Positions 35,732 through 47,799 of a stretch of DNA of 64,000 bases are shown here, in pieces. Positions within the stretch are counted from its first letter, which is position 1. Every line of letters begins with the position of its first letter. The stretch comes from Dugong dugon. Lineage: Eukaryota; Chordata; Mammalia; Sirenia; Dugongidae. Where the stretch lies: contig CM057465.1 of the NCBI GenBank assembly GCA_030035585.1, positions 6,175,001 through 6,239,000 of the forward strand, in the 5' to 3' direction. Position numbers and translations under genes: made by a program. The notes under the pieces were generated by a model that saw only the letters and a program-made list of their open reading frames with translations, made no database searches and was not told the DNA's origin.

Positions 35732-37744
35732 CAGTGCCTGACTTACACCACAAGAGCTGTGTGTACATGTGTTAAATAGAGGATTTTAAATGTTTTCACT
35801 GATAATATATTCATAGCGAAAGCAAGTAATACAGTACAAAATGCAGAACAAAGGTGAGGGTGGTGGTGATATTTCTTAGATTTAGGATGTGGTCTATTAA
35901 ATGTTCAATTTGTGACTCACCACATATCCTCATAGAAAATAAGCATTTTGAAAAGAGCAGGGTCTTGTCCTAGAATGCTACCTTAACAGCTCGTTATGCC
36001 TAGAGGGGCCATAACTTAACATCTGGTGCCCAAGGACACCAGCCCCTTTTCCTACCTTCTGTCCCTCTAACAGCCGCGCTGCGCCTCCCTGGAGTTCGAA
36101 CCTCCTGTCACCCTCAAGGCACAAACACAATGTTTGGACGGAGCATACCTCTGCTGTCCCCGAAAACATCAGGGATGCAGAATCTTTTTTGACTGACATA
36201 TTCCAAAATGACAATATTACTTTCACCTACAAAATAACACTACAAGAAGCAGTGTCCCTTTCCTGAATACTAGCGTATCGGGCAACTTCGTGCTCAGCAC
36301 ACCACAGATACTCACGTGAAAACTTAACGAAAGGATGAAGGTTCACAGGAACAAATGATCTAGCAACAGCATGCTTTAGTGTAGTATTCTCCAAACTTTC
36401 TGATCAATAAAAAAACTTGTCATCGCACACCCCCAGCATATGTCATTTATAATCTAGTACTCTACATTACACTATGTGTTAAATACTAGTGAAGCTGAAA
36501 TGCTTTCTGATTTTTTAGATAACAAATAAATGTAAGTAGATGTTCTAGAATTGTCTGCCACACTCTACACATCGTCTCGCACATCCTGCTTGGGAGGCGG
36601 GTAAATGAAACTGATGGCTGGTCAAAAGATGGAGGGGAGACAAGTGAAGAAAGGGCAGCAGCACAGGGAGCACTTCTGCACGTGACGTGAACTAGAAGAG
36701 ACACAGGGAAGGGGACAGGTCCTGGGGAGCTCTTCTCCACATCTCCCCACCGCCCCTGCCATCTCCCTCTGCCCTAACAACTCTTTTTAGACATTCTTCC
36801 AGGGTGTCAGGAGCCCCGAAATTGCCGTCTTATTGACACTTTTTCCTTTAGAATACAGACAGAAACAAGGAGGCAGAGCCAGGTACGGCCAGGAACCAAA
36901 GCAAGCTGACGTTACAATTAAGAAGCAGTGGCAATCCCCAAGCTCAGCACTGCCCTTGACAAAGACAAGAGTCTGGACTCAGCTGTCTCCATGGTGCCTC
37001 CAGGGCTGCAAGCCATCTACTCCCAGTCAAGTGGACTGTCCCCTGTCTAAAGTACCAACACAGATGTCATCTTAAAGACATTTTTCAGTAAGCGTTTGAT
37101 ATTCATTGTTGTTTCTGTTCCCATACTGATTCTGCTGGGTGTTGAGGACAGAGAGCTATTAAGTCTCAGTCGAACAGAAAAGAAAATAATCATGCTAACC
37201 CACAGACGAAGCTGCAGTGGGATTCTGGCTGGGAAGCCAGGAAAGCCACCCAAGGTGTTGCTGAGTGCATTTTCACCAGGAGGGGAGGTGGAGGGGTAGA
37301 GGGCTCCAGGCAGAGAAAAGGACGCATGCAAAGAGAGGACTGAGAAAAGCTCGGGGGGCTCCAACATGGTGATGGGGCAGGGAGGGGGCATCCCAGAGCA
37401 GCTGGGAATGAAGCTGGCCGTAGGATTCAGCTGCGTCGTGCAGGCCATGTACGCCACTGAAGACGCCAAGGTTTAAGAGCCATGCGGGCCGTGGAGTGGA
37501 GAACAAAGGGAAAAGAGCTAGTCAAAGAAAAGAGCTAGTCAAAGACAGTATAAAGGGTAAACTAGGGCTGTGAAAAGACAGAGGGAATTCACAATATGGA
37601 GATGGTGTAACTATAACTCAGGCTTACTAGCCAATATAATTTGGAAAACTGAAGGGGAGGGGCTGAGGACAATGTTGAGGTTTCTAACTCAGTAGATGAT
37701 CTTAATCAGTATACGAGATAAACTCTTTACTGAGGAGTAAGAAA

Positions 37745-37890
37745 ATGTATTCTTTTGCTCATTCTTTCATTAAAAAAAAATTTTTTTTTTGGGGGGGGGC
37801 ACCTGCTACGTGTAAGGAAGCACTGGGAAATGGGACCCCTTGTCCTCCTGGAGCTAACAATCTAACACAGGACAGCAAGCAGGGGACGTG
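37745..37890 (-). repeat. L2 fragment, minus orientation, containing an A9-T10-G9 homopolymer block
   Basis: Left text gctcattctttcattaaaaa and right text cacctgctacgtgtaaggaa, gagctaacaatctaacac are reverse L2. The block at 37772-37799 is nine A, ten T and nine G in a row. Confidence 0.6.
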
Positions 37891-38589
37891 CTATGCTGCA
37901 GTGTATGAGAAACCATGTGACAGGATGCCAGCACTTCTCCTTTTGAGAACAAGAGGGAGATGACATCTGAGTAGAAACGTGTATGAAGCAGGGAAATACC
38001 TGCTACATTTTTAAAAATAAAAATGGGAAATTTCTAGTCTCCCATTCGGTCATGTAATGGGCAGCATAAAAGCAGCTCATGGGGTAGGAATACGGAAAAT
38101 ACAGACTTGAATATTAAAAAGCAATTAAACTGTGCGTTCTCTTTGTATTCAGGCAATCCTCACTGCAAAGCAACTTACCAATCTACAGCTCCTACATCAA
38201 GTTATTTCTTCAGGTCAAGAAAACAACAAAGAATCTTTTTCTGTAACAGAAGTATGCACATGGGAGGGAAGGTGGAGAGACAGCTACGGGATTAATTAAC
38301 CTGATGTTTAAGCTGATTTTAAAAGCATCAACTTTTCCTTTTTGTTAAAGATATTTTAAAAAAATTACTTAACAGAAGATTACAAAGGACTGCATAAAAT
38401 TTAATTATTGGAACCCAAATACATAGTCAGAAAGGATTTCAAAACCAGCACAATTATGTAAGTGTGACTGTAATCAAAAGATTAACACCTCCAAGTTTTT
38501 GATCATTAGATCTGTGATTTCTGGGTCAATTTTCTTCTCTTCCTAAGGCAGCTTTTCTAATACCATTAAGAAAAGCAAGTACTATTGGA

Positions 38590-38740
38590 ATGGCAAGAGC
38601 CCTGTGATCATCTTATCCATTCCCCTGATTTTACAGGTAAAGAAACACAACCCAAAGTGGGTAAAAGACCAGGCTGGGGTCATATAAAGAACAAAGCGTG
38701 GAGCCAAGTCTCCCACTGCTGGGTCACTGCTCTGCCGACA
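38590..38740 (-). repeat. MIR-like fragment, minus orientation
   Basis: cccctgattttacaggtaaa gaaac and the following diverged reversed core. Weak. Confidence 0.5.
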
Positions 38741-39198
38741 ATGACGGTAGTGAGGTCATGGACAGGTATTAATTTTCCTTTAGTCTGAATATCTTTAGAA
38801 AACTACAAACCTAGTACCCTACATCTCAAGTGACCACAGCAGTGATATGAACAAATAAGCACATCTCAAATACACAGCTGGAGGATGCAGCCACCTGGAT
38901 TACTAGTGTAAAATCACGGTATAAGCATAAAATTCTGTTCTTAATGTTTTTTTGTTGTTGTTTAACATGCCTTCACTGAATAATGGTGCCAAACTGGATT
39001 CTGCAGCCCTACGTAAATCACTGCCCATCGTGGCTAAGCTGTAATGTTAACCAACCAATTTAAAACCATTACCGACACAGAAACATGTATTTAGAGATTG
39101 TGTGCCAACTACGAAACCACACCGTTTTTCAATCATGTGTACAGGATACTCTATATGGAATGCTAAATACTCAAAACCACACTGGTTTCTGGGGTTAC

Positions 39199-39279
39199 CT
39201 TTCTTGATTGGTCAGTTTGGCATACATGGCTTTTACCAATTCCGGGCTTTTCAGAAAATGGTCTGTAATAACCAAGAAC
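39199..39279 (-). CDS. ATXN10: ATXN10 coding exon (about residues 216-243; probably exon 6)
   Basis: A short 81-bp exon. The first base completes the Pro codon begun in the exon at 63568-63726, followed by FLVITDHFLKSPELVKAMY and AKLTNQE plus two bases of Arg. FLKSPELV is a clear ataxin-10 block. The acceptor is tttttcttag after a strong pyrimidine tract, the donor gtaacc. Both phases (2 and 2) fit the neighbours exactly. Its small size and its long flanking introns (24 kb and 10.7 kb) make it easy to miss in automatic annotation. Confidence 0.96.
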
Positions 39280-40369
39280 CTAAGAAAAAAGAAGGAATAA
39301 GTTTGGGTTACTAGAAACATAGTAAAACAGACCTGGCTTTATCTGCTTTATAAGCATATCTTAAGACATACAAAAGAATTCCTTTTTATTGGATTTTTGA
39401 TAAGCTACAATCGTAAATGTTTTAGGAGGCTCATGTACCATTTTTCCATTAGCAGACAAAAGGGAAAAAACCCTCCAAACATTTTTCTCAGACTTTACTT
39501 CTGAAAAATTTAATGAAATATTTCAAATTTTCTCAACTGGAGAAAAGGGCCTACGATAGCTTTTATTTAAGTTGAGAAAGGAAAATACCTCACTATAGTT
39601 TAAACATGAAGTTTAGTTACAAGTTCAAGTATAAACAGAAAACATATTAAACTGTTTTAATCAAACTTCACCAGAGAAACAGACGTGTCATCCCTTTATT
39701 TGAACACATCCCAACACCACCCTGGCTCGATTCCCACCCTGTAAGAGATCTCATGTTACCATGAAAACACCCTCGCTGTCAAGCAACATGCTCCTCAAAC
39801 TTATGGAAACCCCCAAGGCAAAGATTATAGGCACATTTCTTCCAAGTACCACTGTGACAACTAAAAAGACTGAACAGTATTATTAATTAATTCTGAATCA
39901 CCTTTACCAGAGGGCATCTGAAGGAAACACCTAACAACTAAAGAATACACTGCTTATAACCAAGGTTTTAGTTCCAAGTGTTCACTGTAAAGCATTAAAT
40001 AAATATATTTACAGACAATTCATTTAATCGCATGTTAACAACTAAAATCATATAACAAAAGTATGTCTTTCACTACGGTAATAAGATGAAGCATATTCAC
40101 TACAACACAGTCATTTCATATAACACGTATTCCATTTCTTTCTTATACAACCTCTAAAAGAGCTGATCAATACTTTGATGTAAAATATTTCTAAAAATAA
40201 CAGATAATACTCAAAATCCTCAAACAATTTTCAAACGAATTAGGTAGGCCATCAAGCTGCAACAATAGCAATCCATGCGTTCCAAGCAGGGTACACAAAC
40301 AAAACTGATCCTAAAGCTCATTCCTGACTCAGCTGTTTGGAAGTCAAAAACAGTTTCTCATAAGAATAC

Positions 40370-40475
40370 TCATTCAAAAACACAAAGTTCCAAGGACTGT
40401 GCTAGGGGCTAGGGATATAGATATGAATAACTCACAAGCCCTATTTCCAAACTCCCAAGATTGGAGAAAAAAAAA
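40370..40475 (-). repeat. L2 fragment, minus orientation
   Basis: gactgtgctaggggctaggg atatag and the flanking reversed L2 tail. Confidence 0.65.
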
Positions 40476-40899
40476 AAAAACATAGGCAGATAATTACAGA
40501 AGGATGTGTTACCTGCAACGTACAGACATCAGGGTTTATAGAAACAACAAAGTTTAACCAACCAGTCCTGGGGAGAGCAGGGAGCAGGGGACAAGAGGAA
40601 CAAGCAGGCTAGAGGAGGTGTCCCCTGAATCCCTAGGAGAAGGGGGAGGGGAGACATTTAAATTAGAGGAGCAAGAAGGACTTAGAAAAACAGCATGAAG
40701 GCAAGAATAGCATGTGCTCAGGAGGTTATTAGCAGTAAAACCCTGCCAGGGTTCAAGGAGAGATTCCAGGCCCAGAGCTTAGCTGCTCAGCTCCCCGACA
40801 CTGGGAGTGCCGCTGGCAAGCTGCCCTCGGCTATGGGCCGGCCCTTCAGAACTGTCTCAGCTGCACAAAGGCCCCTCAGCCAAGGTTTCAGCTTATTTA

Positions 40900-41175
40900 A
40901 GACCACCCTTTCTTTCACATTGGTGATCTGTGTTCTCTTTCTTTTTGCTCCATCAGTCTAGCTAGGGCTTTATCAGTTTGGTTGATCTTTTTAAAGAACC
41001 AATTCTTGCCTTTGTTAATTTTGTCTATTGTTCTTCTGCTTTCTATTTCACTGATCTCTGTCCTTATTTTTTACTATTGCCTTCTTTCTGCTTACGCAGG
41101 ATTTACCAGGCTCTTCTTCTGCTAGTGCCTTAAAACAGAACCGTAGGTCACTGTTTTCAGGTTTGTCTGCTTCTC
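40900..41175 (-). mobile_element. L1 ORF2 fragment, antisense
   Basis: ttgatctttttaaagaacca, tgttcttctgctttctattt cactgatctc: antisense L1 ORF2. It may belong with the piece at 41510-41850. Confidence 0.8.
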
Positions 41176-41209
41176 TTATCTATGCTACTTCTACAAGCCC
41201 TCGGCCTCT

Positions 41210-41340
41210 GTCTTAGTTTAGGCTTTCATCGCTTTCTGACTTAATCAAACCATCTCCAACGTATCTTCCACACTACCGCCAGAATCAGACCTTCTGGATA
41301 AGCATATTTCACCATTAACTTATCTCCCCTAAAGCTCTTC
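41210..41340 (+). repeat. L2-like fragment, plus orientation
   Basis: cgccagaatcagaccttctg and the surrounding text resemble L2 coding-region remnants. Weak. Confidence 0.4.
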
Positions 41341-41508
41341 AGGGAGACCTTGTGGCGCAGGGTTAAGCATCTGGCTGCTAATCCAAAGGTCAGCAGTTTG
41401 AATCCACCAGCTGTTCCTTGGAAACTCTATGGGGCAGTTCTACTCTGTCCTATAGGGTCACTATGTGTCGGAATCAACTCGATGGCAAGGAGTTGGGTTT
41501 TGGTTTGG
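41341..41508 (+). repeat. Afrotherian SINE, plus orientation
   Basis: Head cttgtggcgcagggttaagc, B-box region gtcagcagtttgaatccacc, body ccttggaaactctatggggc, tail gaatcaactcgatggcaagg. Confidence 0.92.
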
Positions 41509-41509
41509 A

Positions 41510-41850
41510 ATTTCCATAAGTTGGAATTTCCCTACACATCCTATTGTTATGGCTTCTGATTTAATTTCCTTGTGCTGAGAGAACATATTGTGTATGGCTC
41601 CAATCCTTCATATAAGCACTGAGACTTCTCTAGAGCCCAGCACAGGCTCAATCTTGGTGAACAGAACACATGCAGCTGAAAAGAAAGTGGGTTTTCTAAG
41701 TGTTGAGTCTTACATTCTAGAAGCACCTCCCAGGTGAAAGTGGATGACAGCGCTATGGACATCAGCTGTGTCTCTACTGATATTTTTGTCTACTGGTTCC
41801 ACCCATGGCTGAAGAGTGGGTGTTAAAATCTCCAACCATCACTTCCACGT
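41510..41850 (-). mobile_element. L1 ORF2 fragment, antisense
   Basis: tgatttaatttccttgtgct gagagaac, caatcttggtgaacagaaca catgcagctgaaaagaaag, ttgtctactggttccaccca and gtgttaaaatctccaaccat: a well-known antisense L1 ORF2 stretch. Confidence 0.85.
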
Positions 41851-41894
41851 CCACGCATAATGGAGTAACAATTTACCCTCCTACCTTAAATAAA

Positions 41895-42099
41895 AGGAGC
41901 CCAGGTGGTGCAACTGGTTAAGCCCTTGCTAACCAAAAGGTCTGTGGTTCAACATTTTGACCAGCTGCTCTACAGGAGAAAAGACCTGGCAATCTACTTC
42001 CAAAATGATTACAGCCTAGGAAACCCCGTGGGGCAGTTCTACTCCGTCACATGAGGTCACTAAGAGTTGGAACTGGCTCAACAGCACACGACAACAACC
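41895..42099 (+). repeat. Afrotherian SINE (longer-body subtype), plus orientation
   Basis: Head gagcccaggtggtgcaactg gttaag, body gagaaaagacctggcaatct acttcc, tail aactggctcaacagcacacg acaac. Confidence 0.9.
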
Positions 42100-42479
42100 T
42101 TAACCAACTACAAAACCAGACAAAAATACATGAAGCAACGGTCTTCAGACAACAGACAACAAACCTGAGTCAATCAGGTTTCAGGAATAAAAGACACTTC
42201 AGAGAAGTATTTCTTAAACGAAGAAACAAAAAACCTAATAAATGCTTCATAAATATGATTCAATCAATCCTTGAGGCCTAAGTAGCAGGACTGAGACATT
42301 TGGTGAAGGAAGGAGCAAATTCTATGTATTGAAATGTGTGTCTCAGAAGGAAAAACTGAAGCGAAAAAGTTCTCCCTGGATAGAGGAGGTGAGGGTACAC
42401 ATGGGAATGAGGCAAGGACAGAGGAAAAGGAAAACTGGAGTCACAGCCACCACAGCACTGTCTCTGGGATCAACGATAG

Positions 42480-42561
42480 CCATCTGGGAGAAAGATGAAG
42501 GTGTGAAGGTGAATCTGGACTTTTCAAGGTTATGGCAAGATAAATTCCAAATGGATCAAAC
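42480..42561 (+). mobile_element. L1 ORF2 fragment, plus orientation, left of the RTE insertion
   Basis: agataaattccaaatggatc aaacac is a typical sense L1 motif. The RTE at 42571 appears to have landed in or beside this L1. Confidence 0.6.
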
Positions 42562-43062
42562 ACTTCAACATATGTTGTTGTTGTCAGGTGTCATCGAGTC
42601 GGTTCCAACTCATAGCGACCCTATGTACTACAGAACGAAACCCTGCCCGGTCCTGCACCATGCTTACAATCGCTGTTATGCTTGAGCCCCCTGTTGCAGC
42701 CACTATGTTTACATCTCGTTGAGGGTCTTCCTCTTTTTCACTGACCTTCTACTTTACCAAGCATGATGTTCTCTCCAGGGACTGCTCTCTCTTGATAACA
42801 TGTCCAAAGTACATGAGATGAAGTCTCACCACCCTTGCCTCTGAGGAGCATTCTGGCTGTACTTCCTCCAAGAAAGATTTGTTTGTTCTTTTGGAAGTCC
42901 ATGGTATATTCAACATTCTCCACCAACACCACAATTCAAAGGTGTCAATTCTTCTTCAGTCTTACTTATTCATCGTCCAGCTTTCCCATGCATATGAGGC
43001 GACTGAAAACACCATGGCTTGGGTCAGGCAGACCTTAGTTTTCAAGGTGACATCTTTGCTTT

Positions 43063-44204
43063 TTAACACTTTAAGGAGGTCTTTTGCAGCAGATTTGCCC
43101 AATGCAATGCAGCTTTTGGTTTCCTGACTGCTGCTTCTATGGGTGTTGATTGTGCATCTAAGTAAAATGAAATCCTTGACAACTTCAATCTTTTCTGTTT
43201 ATCATGATGTTGCTTACTGGTCCAGTTGTGAAGATTTTTTGTTTTCTTTATGTTTAGGTGTAATCCATACTGAAGGCTGAGGTCTCTGATCTTCATCCGT
43301 AAGTGCTTCAAGTCCTCTTCACTTTCAGCAAACAAGGTTGTGTCATCTGCATAATGCAGGCTGTTAATGAGTCTTCCTCCAATCCTGACGCCCTGTTCTT
43401 CTTCACATAGTCCAGCTTCTTGGATTATTTGCTCAGCACGCAGATGGAATAAGTATGGTAAAAGGATACAATGAAAGGATACAACCCTGATGCACACCTT
43501 TCCTAACTTTAAACCACGCAGTATTTCCTTGTTCTGTTCAAACAACTGCCTCTTGATCTATGTACAGGCTCCTCATGAGCACAATTAAGTGCTCTGGAAT
43601 TCCCATTCTTCATATGTTATCCATAGTTTGTTATGATCCACATAGTTGAATGCCTTCGCACAGTCAATAAAACACAGGTAAATATTCTTCCGATAATCTC
43701 TGCTTTCAGCCAGGATCCATCTGGCATCAGCAATGATATCCCTCGTTCCACTTCCTCTTCTGAATCCAGCATGAATTTCTGGTAGTTCCCTGTCGATATA
43801 CTGCTGCAGCCACTTTTGAATGATCTTCAGAAAAATTTTACTTGAACGTTGTATTAATGAAATTGTGCGATAATTTCCGCATTCAGTGGATCATCTTTCT
43901 TGGAAATAGGCATAAATATGGATCTCTTCCAGTTGGTTGACCAAGCAGCTGTCTTCCAAATTTCTTGGCATAGACAAGTGAGCGCTTCCAGGGCTGCATG
44001 CATTTGCTGAAACATCTCAATTGATATTCCATCAATTCCTGGGGTCTTGTTTTTCGCCAGTGCCTTCAGCGCAGCTTGGACTTCTTCCTTCAGTACCATC
44101 GGTTCCTGATCATATGCTACCTCATGAAATGGATGAATGTCAACAAATTCTTTTTGGTACAGTGACTCTGTACAGTGACCATCTTCTTTTGATGCCTCCT
44201 TCAT
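43063..44204 (-). pseudogene. RTE reverse transcriptase remnant with YADD
   Basis: In transcript order the open piece 43854-44204 has EVQAALKALAKNK and PGIDGIS, plus a WKRSIFMPISKK segment. The piece 43063-43545 has LRAEQIIQEAGL, then LHYADDTTLFAESEEDL with the catalytic YADD in frame, then YGLHLNIKKTK. Frame shifts and stops between and after these parts make it non-functional. Confidence 0.92.
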
Positions 44205-45135
44205 CGTTTAATATTTTCCCCATAGAATCCTTCAGTATCGCAACTCGAAGCTTGAATTTTTTCTTCAGTTCTTTCAGCTTGAGAAATGCTGAACATGTTC
44301 TTCCCTTTTGTTTTTCTATCTCCAGATCTTTGCACGTGTCATTTTAATACTTTACTTTGTCTTCTCAAGCCGCCCTTTGAAATCTTCTGTTCAGCTCTTT
44401 TACTTCAGCATTTCCTCCTTTTGCTTTAGCTACTCAGTGTTGAACAGCAAGTGTCAGAGTCTCTCCTGACATCCACTTCGGTCTTTTCTTTCTTTCCTGT
44501 CTTTTTAATGACCTCTTGCTTTCTTCATGTATGATGTTCTTGATGTCATTCCACAACTTGTCTAGCCTTTGGTCATTAGGGTTCAATACGTCAACTCTCT
44601 CCTTAAGATGGCCTCTAAATTCAGATGGGATATACTCAAGGTCTTACTTTCGCTCTCGTCGACTTGTTCTAATTTTCTTCAGTTTCAACTTGAACTTGCA
44701 TATGAGCAACTGATTGGGTCTGTTCCTCAGTCAGCCGCCGGCCTTGTTCTGACTAATGATATTGAGCTTTTCCATTGTCTCTTTCCATAGATGTAGCTGA
44801 TTTGATTCCTGTGTGTTCCATCTGGCAAGGTCCATGATAGTCACCGTTTATGTTGGTGAAAAAAAGGTATTTGCAATGAAGAAGTTGTTAGTTTTGCAAA
44901 ATTCTGTCATTCGATCTCTGGCATTGTTTCTATCACCAAGGCCGTATTTCCCAACCACCGATCCTTCTTCATTTCTAACTTCCACATTCCAATCACCAGT
45001 AATTATCAAGGCATCTCGATTGAGTACTTGATCAATTTCAGACTGCAGAAGCTAGTAAAAATCTTCAGTTTCTTCTTCTTTAGCCTTAGTGGTTGGTGTG
45101 TAAATCTGAATAATAGTCACATTAACTGGTCTTCC

Positions 45136-45438
45136 TTATAGGCATATGCATACAATCCTATCACTGACAGTGTTGTACTTCAGGATAGATCTTGAAATGT
45201 TCTTTTTGATGATGAATGCAATGTCATTCCTCTTCAAGTTGTCATTCCCAGCATAGCAGACCATATGATTGTACGATTCAAAATGACCAATACCAGTCCA
45301 TTTCAGCTCACTAATGCCTACGATATCGATGTTTATGCGTTCCATTTCATTTTTGACAATTTCCAATTTTCCTAGATTCATACTTTGGACATTCCAAGTT
45401 CCGATTACTAATGGATGTCTGCAGCTGTTTCTTCTCAT
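45136..45438 (-). pseudogene. RTE endonuclease (APE-type) N-terminal remnant
   Basis: About 100 codons: an IGTWNVQSMNLGKLE start, then INIDIVGISELKWTG, matching the start of an APE-like endonuclease with the catalytic Asn (GTWNV) and Glu (SELKW). The frame closes at CICL, and the rest of the domain (44800-45130) is only recognisable out of frame. Confidence 0.9.
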
Positions 45439-45439
45439 T

Positions 45440-45827
45440 TTGAGTCATCTCACCTCAGCAGGTGAAGGTCCCGAAAGCTTGATTCCATCTATGTCATTAA
45501 GGTCGACTCTATTTTGAGGCGGTAGCTCTTCCCAGTCGTATTTCAAGTGCCTTCCAACCTGAGGGGCTCATCATCTCGCACTATATCAGACAACGTTCCA
45601 CTGCTATTCACAAGGTTTTCACTAGCTAATTCTTTTCAGAAGTAGATCACCAGGTCCTTCCCAGTAGATCTTAGTTTGGAAGCTCAGCTGAAATCTGTCC
45701 ACCATGGGTGACCCTGCTGGTATCTGAATACTGGTGGCACAGCTCCCAGCATCACAGCAACATCCAAGTCCCCATAGTACAACAAACTGACAGACGCGAT
45801 ACCAGGTAGAGGACTGGAAAACTCAAA
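45440..45827 (-). promoter_or_regulatory. RTE 5' untranslated region (possible internal promoter)
   Basis: About 390 bp of the element upstream of the endonuclease start. LINE 5' UTRs usually carry an internal promoter; here that is inferred from position only. Confidence 0.4.
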
Positions 45828-45836
45828 ACTTCAACA

Positions 45837-46385
45837 GAAAACTCTGTTAGCAATGATGTGGAAAAACAAGGACTCTCAAATTTGTTAAGGGAGTATATAC
45901 TGATATAACAATGAAGGACAACTTGGAAATGTCTACCAAAATGATGAAATCATATTCCCTTTGACCTAGCAACTGCACTTATGAGTTTGTCCTAAGACAC
46001 ACACACTTGCCCACATGCAACATGACATATGTATGAACGAGGCTACTCACTGCAGCACTGGGCAATCGAGAAAAGTTGGAAACAACCTAAATGCCCACTG
46101 ATAAGGGACTGATTAAATAAATTTGGGTATATTCATATAATAAGAAAAAATGAGGAAGATCTTTATATAGTGAAAGATCTAAAAAAATGCACTACTTAGT
46201 GAAAAAAGCAAGAAACTCAACAGTGTGGAGAGAAGAAAGATATAAAAGTGTACCTGTTTAAGGGGTGAGGTTGGAGGAACTAGGTAGGTAATTAGGAGGG
46301 AGACTTCATGCCTTTTGATATCTGAACCACATTAATGTATTATCTATCCAAAAATTAAACATATAACTTAAGTGGTATATCCAGG
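45837..46385 (+). mobile_element. Old L1 3' region, plus orientation
   Basis: actctgttagcaatgatgtgg, tgacctagcaactgcactta, cctaaatgcccactgataag and tgattaaataaatttgggta are standard L1M 3' motifs. Confidence 0.8.
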
Positions 46386-46734
46386 CAAAGTAATCTCACA
46401 TTTAATCCCATTTAATAAACATTCTGCGGAAGAGTGAACGCATTTCCCTATCTTGATGAAGAATCATTCAGGCTGTTAGCGCCTCAGGTTTCACGGAAAA
46501 AAGACAGTGATGTTGGAGAAATTAGGTATGTTTGGTTTTAACAGTAGCTATTTCTAGGCTTGCAAGGTTCTGTAATTTCTCCAAAACATCAATCAAAAGT
46601 CTCTACATCTCTTCTCAAACAAGATAAAAGGAAACAGAAAGAAAAGGTGAGTTGTCTTCACCTCTCCGTCACAGCAGCTCAGTAACACAGGAATTCAGGT
46701 TCTCTAACACCGAGGCCAAAATCTTACCATGCAC

Positions 46735-47765
46735 ATGCACGCGGTCTTCACTTCTTCCCTGCAAACAGAATCACGTCACAGACTGAGCATTACCAGAACA
46801 CGTCTTTTCCCTCCATACGATCCTGACAGCAGTCCCTCTCCTCACCCCAAGCCATCCTTCAACTTTCACTTTAAGTCTCACTTTCTCCAGCCCTGCAGCA
46901 TGCTTCCGGGACACCCTGATCTTCTAGAGCTTCATATGACTGTACTTCCACAGAGAAGATGTCTTCACTTAGACATAAAATGGGCATCTCAAATTTAACT
47001 TGGCCAAAAGAGAACTCCTGGTTTCCCCTACGCCCACCCACAAACTGCTCCACTCGTCCTACTCGGTCATACAAGCCACAAACCTAGCTCCTATCCTTGC
47101 CTTTCTTTTTCCCACCTCATGCTGACAAATCAAATCCATCACGAGGTCTCATCGACTCTCCCTGTATAACGTATTCAATCTACTCATTTCTCTTCATGCC
47201 TATTGCCAACCAACCCAATCTAAGCCACCAGCACCTCTCACTTGGGCAATTACAACTGCCTCCTAGCTGGTGTAGCACCCTCCATCCGGTCCTCCACTCA
47301 CCCTCAAGTTCAACTCTGTCCCGCAACCAGAGAAACCTTCTAAGACATCAACCAGGGCAGCACACAGCCTCCCACTGCACACAGAATAAAATCCAATCTC
47401 CCCATTCTGGTTCACGAAGCCCCACCAAGTTGGCCTCCAGTCCCTCCATCCATCCTGCTGTAACTACCCTGGGCCTTCTAATCCTGAAACAAGGGCCTCT
47501 GTCTTGGGGCCTCAGCACTCTGTTTTCACTGCCTGGACTATTCTTCCCAAAATGTCCCCCTTTCCCCAAAGGTCTTCAAATGGTGGCCATTTACTTCTCA
47601 GCTCAAATGTCACCAACTCAGAGGGGGTTTCCTTGACCACCGAACTTTAAAGGAGCACTGAGTCACTCTACATCGCATCACCTCACTACAGAACTTAATT
47701 AAGTTCTGCTGTGCTTTCATTTTTTTCACTGTCTGTCCTGTCCACCAATCATATTAAAACTACTA
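46735..47765 (+). mobile_element. Long L2 LINE 3' part, plus orientation
   Basis: About 1 kb: gggcatctcaaatttaactt ggcc, caaatccatcacgaggtctc, ccaccagcacctctcacttg ggcaat, gaataaaatccaatctcccc, cttctcagctcaaatgtcac caact. The plus-strand open frame 47097-47636 (179 codons) follows this element but its composition (Ser/Pro/Leu) does not look like an intact L2 protein. Confidence 0.8.
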
Positions 47766-47799
47766 CTAGTGATAATAAGTAACACTTGCATAGTATTTA

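Larger units (their letters stand above)
28472..39198 (-). other. ATXN10: ATXN10 intron (10,727 bp, phase 2)
   Basis: Between the exons at 28306-28471 and 39199-39279. Repeats are listed separately. Stretches with nothing recognisable: 30445-30900, 33350-34080, 34180-34820, 35765-37740, 37895-38585 and 38745-39198. Confidence 0.9.
42571..45827 (-). mobile_element. Full-length RTE LINE (3,257 bp), minus orientation, with target duplication
   Basis: Runs from the 3' tail (tgttgttgttgtcaggtgtc) through reverse transcriptase and endonuclease to a 5' untranslated region (about 45440-45827). The 9-bp sequence acttcaaca stands at 42562-42570 and 45828-45836, which marks both ends. The length fits a complete RTE element. 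Reading frames are broken in several places, so it is inactive. It is flanked by L1 sequence on both sides. Confidence 0.93.

Noticed and set aside
47097..47636. 179-codon open frame on the plus strand
   Set aside because: It overlaps a long L2 3' region and its Ser/Pro/Leu-rich translation reflects C/T-rich L2 DNA. Not a host gene.
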